64,000 bases of DNA from Sphingobium sp. EM0848. GTDB lineage: Bacteria > Pseudomonadota > Alphaproteobacteria > Sphingomonadales > Sphingomonadaceae. The position numbers and the translations under genes were made by a program. How positions within the stretch are numbered: position 1 is the stretch's first letter; the number at the start of each line of letters is the position of its first letter. Positions 61,936-64,000 of the stretch are shown here, piece by piece. The stretch spans positions 620,001 to 684,000 of the forward strand of contig NZ_JABXWB010000001.1 of NCBI RefSeq assembly GCF_013375555.1, in the 5' to 3' direction. The notes beneath the pieces are model-generated. The model had not been told where the DNA came from and searched no databases. It was given only the letters and a program-made list of their open reading frames with translations.

Positions 61936-62448
61936 GTGGATGAACTGCTTCTTCGCGCCCCGTTCGAGCTGCGCGAATATCGCACGATGATGAGCGCCTA
62001 TCCCACTGGCGTATCCGACGTGACAGCGACGGACGATGAGGGGCGGCGTCGGGCGATGGTGGTTGGATCGCTGACCTCCATCTCGCTTTCGCCCCCGTTG
62101 ATCGGCTTCTTCCCCGATAAGATGTCGACCAGCTGGCCGCCCATCGGCCGGGCAGGGCGCTTCTGCGTCAACATTCTGGGCACGCATCAGCTGGACCTGT
62201 GCGATCGGTTCGCCGTCAGGGCGGAGGACAAGTTCGCGGGCCTCGTTCACGGCTTTTCTCCCTCCGGCCAGCCGTTGCTGGACGAGGTCGTTGCCTGGAT
62301 GGACTGCGCAATCGACCGGGTGATCGAGATTGGGGACCATTGGCTCGTCGTGGGTGCGGTGGAGGCCATGGGCCGATCCGGTGACAGAGACGCGCTGCTG
62401 TTCCATCGGGGAAGCTATGTCGGTGTCGCCGGGAAGGAGGCTCGCTGA
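61936..62448 (+). CDS. flavin reductase family protein
   Basis: This 170-aa FMN-binding split-barrel protein includes YPTGVSDVTA, VGSLTSISLSPPLIGFF and GRAGRFCVNILG, the pattern of HpaC-like NAD(P)H:flavin reductases. The start is GTG 61936 with AAGGAGAG five bases upstream. It stands alone, divergent from the kinase operon and convergent with the P450 pseudogene. It is the probable source of reduced flavin for the LLM monooxygenase at 38210; no two-component hydroxylase lies beside it. Confidence 0.92.
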   Translation: MDELLLRAPFELREYRTMMSAYPTGVSDVTATDDEGRRRAMVVGSLTSISLSPPLIGFFPDKMSTSWPPIGRAGRFCVNILGTHQLDLCDRFAVRAEDKFAGLVHGFSPSGQPLLDEVVAWMDCAIDRVIEIGDHWLVVGAVEAMGRSGDRDALLFHRGSYVGVAGKEAR

Positions 62449-62465
62449 TATGCCGAGATTGCCGG

Positions 62466-63705
62466 TTATCGACGGCGATAGCTTACCGGCAGATGCTCGA
62501 TGGCGCGGAACATCCAGTTGGGGGCGTAGTTCACCGACGACCCCGGCTGCACACGCATGTCGCACACAGTGTCGAGCAAGGCGCGGAAGCCCCAATATAG
62601 TTCGCGCCTAGCCAGATAGGACCCAAGGCAGGCGTGGGCGCCTGAGCCGAAGGATAGATGCGTCGCGGCATTGCCCCGTTCCAGATCCACCGATGCCGGG
62701 CAGGCGAACTGGCCATCGTCCCGATTTGCGGCTGCCACGCGCAGGGCGACCAGCGCGCCCTGCGGAATGGTCAAGCCATGCAGCGAAATGTCGCGTTTCG
62801 CCAGCCGATATAAGCCGACCGCCGGGCCTTCCAGTCGCAGCACTTCCTCGGCAAAGCCGCGCCGCAGGTTGTCAGGGCCGCTGGCAAGCCGATCCTGAAG
62901 CGCGCCGTCCTGACACAGCAGATAAATGCCGCTCGACAAGGCCTTGGACGTTTGTTTCTTCCCCGGCCATGAACAGGTCCAGCATGACATGCATCAGAAT
63001 CTGGGCATCGGTCATGCGCGTGCCGCTGGGCAGGTCAGCGTTCACGAATGCGCTGAGGATCGTGTCATCGGGATGGGCGCGTTTGGATTCGATGAGCGCC
63101 ATGAAATAATGCTGGGCTGCGATTTCCTTCTTGGCTCCGGCGATCTCCTCCTCTTCCGTTCCCACGAAGCCCAGATTGGCGACCATCGCGTCCAAAGCGT
63201 CCTTGATGACCGGCAGGGCGTCGGTTGACGCACCCAGCAGTCTGAAGATGATGCGAAATGACATTTATTCGTAATATTGCGATACCATTTCAGCTTGACC
63301 CCGATCCGCTATCGTCCTGGCCAGAGCATAGGCGATGTCCTTGATGTCATCCTCTTTCTCGCGAATCCTGCCGGCGCGCAGAAAGCTTTCGAACAGGCGG
63401 CGCCTTTCGCGATATTCCTGGCCCTCATAATGGCCGATCGCGCGTTCGCGCGGCCAGCCTTCGTCAATGAACAGCTGGCGGATTCGCGCCGCCCGTTCAG
63501 GATCGGGATCGCCACGCAGCCGTTCGCCGACATGTTCGGATGTGAGCGCCGTGGCGTCGCTTAACAGGGTCCGGCAATCCTCATAGCGGCTGACGACATA
63601 GAATCGCGCGACCGGATCGAAATAGACCGGCGCCTCGTTCAACAGATAGTCATGCGCCTGCTGCGGGCAGCGAATGACATCGGCATCCTTGAGAGAAAAG
63701 GCCAT
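62466..63705 (-). pseudogene. cytochrome P450, disrupted by an in-frame stop and a frameshift
   Basis: Three pieces together make one P450 of about 413 codons. The N-terminal piece (63705 down to 63265) begins MAFSLKDADV and has VYFDPVARFYVVSRYED. It ends at TAA 63265-63267 and the same frame continues at once with MSFRIIFRLLGAS. The middle has the I-helix LFMAGEET. Near 62951 an extra base shifts the frame, after which SKALSSGIYLL, the ExxR-type EEVLRLEGP segment and the haem-Cys loop FGSGAHACLGSYLARRE follow in the C-terminal piece. The start has GAGGATAATCT upstream. Two repeat copies lie in its promoter, so regulation appears retained. Sequencing error is possible for either lesion, but both would be needed. 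Confidence 0.88.
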
Positions 63706-63810
63706 AGATTATCCTCGTCCTGATATATTATCCGGGGGCATGCCGGTTATCTGCGCGAGATGACGAGATGAAAGGACGCAGGGCCTCTACAGGCAAGATG
63801 GGCATTCGAT

Positions 63811-63826
63811 TATTACGGTGGTGATG
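63811..63826. promoter_or_regulatory. putative operator, CATYA-N6-TRATG type (one mismatch)
   Basis: TATTACGGTGGTGATG differs only in the first base. It lies about 105 bp upstream of the P450 start. Confidence 0.45.
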
Positions 63827-63855
63827 GACACTGCGGTCATGTGCCCGATTTCTCC

Positions 63856-63871
63856 CATCATGCATATGATG
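63856..63871. promoter_or_regulatory. putative operator, CATYA-N6-TRATG (exact)
   Basis: CATCATGCATATGATG has perfect 6-bp arms (CATCAT/ATGATG). It starts 45 bp from the copy at 63811. The rest of the region from 63706 to the window end shows no convincing gene. Confidence 0.6.
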
Positions 63872-64000
63872 ACTTTTGGCATAGTTTGCTGGCGCGCGCA
63901 CGGAATGATAATTCTGCTCGACCGTTGCATATATCCGGTTGCCCTCATTCCCCGGAAAGGGGAAGTAGCGCGTCTCCGGCAAGATTGATTCAGATCATAG

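Noticed and set aside
62466..63705. Three separate small P450-like genes
   Set aside because: The pieces are collinear parts of one P450. Two share one frame split only by a TAA and the third follows a single-base shift.
63728..63982. 84-aa open frame near the right edge, minus strand
   Set aside because: It has no recognisable motif and runs through both repeat copies upstream of the P450. It looks like promoter DNA, not a gene.

Overview
The window looks like chromosomal DNA of an alphaproteobacterial sphingomonad (Sphingobium/Novosphingobium/Sphingomonas type). This is an inference from high GC, GGAG-type ribosome binding sites, large TonB-dependent receptors with the DIIVTAxRR plug start, and the mix of acyl-CoA dehydrogenases (ACADs), SDRs, APH-family phosphotransferases and CaiB-type CoA transferases. 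There are no rRNA or tRNA genes, transposases, phage genes or CRISPR arrays. About 57 genes are packed into short operons on both strands, many coupled by 4-nt ATGA overlaps.

Almost every gene fits one theme: uptake and CoA-dependent breakdown of an unidentified hydrophobic, probably branched or polycyclic, compound. The window holds three TonB-dependent receptors, ten ACADs, seven SDRs, four crotonase-type hydratases and one hydratase-2 (MaoC). It also has three thiolase-fold enzymes, two CoA ligases (one acetoacetyl-CoA synthetase), an alpha-methylacyl-CoA racemase, a class III CoA transferase, two MDR oxidoreductases, an old-yellow-enzyme reductase, a GMC oxidoreductase and a luciferase-like monooxygenase. 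A flavin reductase, a broken P450, a nu-type GST, a hydroxychromene-carboxylate-isomerase-like protein and three APH-type kinases complete the set. Regulators are one IclR protein and two tandem Lrp/AsnC proteins.

Layout: 1-483 is the 3' end of an aldehyde dehydrogenase. 532-6197 holds an SDR, a DUF1330 protein, acetoacetyl-CoA synthetase, an MDR and an ACAD. 6472-14041 is a receptor, then a deacylase-SDR-receptor operon closed by a strong terminator. 14098-17170 (minus) is an SDR-kinase-ACAD operon, diverging from hydratase-OYE-SDR (17454-20316). 20333-25605 (minus) is thiolase-ACAD-hydratase-hydratase-kinase, diverging from MDR plus a two-subunit ACAD (25890-29254). 29327-31525 (minus) is GST-isomerase-hydratase, diverging from the IclR regulator. 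32631-38047 (minus) is reductase-thiolase-SDR plus a second two-subunit ACAD. 38210-40564 (minus) is Lrp-Lrp-monooxygenase. 40939-53011 (minus) runs from a receptor through CoA transferase, hydratase-2, serine hydrolase, SDR, DUF35 and an aldolase-type thiolase to GMC oxidase and CoA ligase. 53287-56831 is ACAD-racemase-ACAD. 56927-63705 holds EthD/SDR, AhpD-like, kinase-DUF6285-ACAD, flavin reductase and the P450 pseudogene.

Two observations tie the region together. First, a 16-bp inverted repeat, CATYA-N6-TRATG, lies in many of the promoter regions, often divergent ones. I found six exact copies and several near copies by eye, which suggests one local regulon; the encoded IclR protein is the leading candidate regulator. 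Second, three APH-type kinases, one overlapping an ACAD11-like dehydrogenase and one next to a DUF6285 protein, resemble the LvaA/LvaB/LvaC and ACAD10/11 systems that process 4-hydroxyacyl-CoAs. With the racemase, hydratase-2, Cys-less thiolase/DUF35 pair and two alpha/beta ACAD pairs, this points to a steroid- or isoprenoid-like side-chain or ring-fragment pathway passing through gamma-hydroxy acids. The substrate itself cannot be read from the sequence.
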